Shown in pieces: positions 63,731 through 64,000 of a stretch of 64,000 nucleotides of DNA (positions are counted from its first letter, which is position 1; each line of letters begins with the position of its first letter). The stretch spans positions 367,496 to 431,495 of the forward strand of contig NW_019775746.1 in the NCBI RefSeq assembly GCF_001039355.2, in the 5' to 3' direction. The notes beneath the pieces were generated by a model. That model made no database searches. It was not told the DNA's origin and worked only from the letters and a program-made list of their open reading frames with translations. This DNA is from Lingula anatina. Taxonomy: Eukaryota > Brachiopoda > Lingulata > Lingulida > Lingulidae. The translations under genes were made by a program, and so were the position numbers.

Positions 63731-64000
63731 GATGAGTTAATTACAATGACGGATACTTTTCAGAGATTAATGATGAAGCGATGATTTTGATGAGATAACT
63801 AAGTTTTGATTTTTTTATCTACTTCTACTTCCCCCCCCCCCCGCTTCCCTTTTACGCACGTATGGTTTCACAATTAACCCATCCTACTCTTAATAAATCG
63901 AGTGAGCACCACTAAACACTTTGTAATAACTTACGCAAATAGAAATGTCAGATTCACGACAGACAGAGGAAATTTGCTAACAGCCTCCATGTCAATACCG

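Overview
This is a window of animal (eukaryotic) genomic DNA, AT-rich and rich in microsatellites. By eye nearly all of it is noncoding. It holds one recognisable gene, an Iroquois-class (Irx) TALE homeobox gene on the minus strand. Its 5' end is near 37.7 kb, and its 3' part runs off the left edge of the window. The protein is of protostome/lophotrochozoan-like type: an Irx N-terminus starting MSYP, a CCQNGRPIV...CSCQ block, SAFYSPL, YPYGYGMDL, then a canonical homeodomain. A marine lophotrochozoan such as a mollusc, annelid or brachiopod is the best guess, but this is inference and the species cannot be named.

Layout, in transcript order (right to left): coding exon 1 (37665-37600, 22 codons), exon 2 (36955-36608, 116 codons, with a nine-glycine tract), exon 3 (122 nt, present twice, at 33653-33532 and 31062-30941), exon 4 with the whole homeodomain (7263-6920), and exon 5 (93 to the window edge). 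Splice phases fit throughout (0, 0, 2, 1), and all donors and acceptors are GT/AG. Together these give a 324-residue open N-terminal part of the protein. The C-terminal region, including any Iro box, lies outside the window.

The two exon 3 copies sit in a roughly 2.6 kb near-identical direct duplication (29170-31773 and 31779-34364). Its junction carries the only ambiguous base seen in the window (N at 31778). This looks like an unmerged allelic overlap in the assembly, although a genuine duplication is not excluded.

Intron 3 (about 23.7 kb) and intron 4 (6.8 kb) are large and hold no other recognisable exon. The interval from 38 to 64 kb, upstream of the gene, has no supportable gene either. 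This fits the gene-desert setting known for Iroquois genes, where long-range enhancers fill introns and flanks. Candidate regulatory structures seen directly are: an eight-copy TGACA/TGTCA cluster (1316-1440), a nine-copy GGTCA cluster (42799-42935), two copies of GTGACAC-N10-GTGTCAC placed 51 kb apart, and several blocks that look less simple than the surrounding AT-rich DNA.

The strangest structural item is an interlocked pair of perfect inverted repeats at 7586-7698 (35 bp and 20 bp arms in the order A, B, A', B'). It lies in intron 3, about 320 bp from the homeodomain exon. No tRNA, rRNA, CRISPR or intact transposon coding sequence was found.
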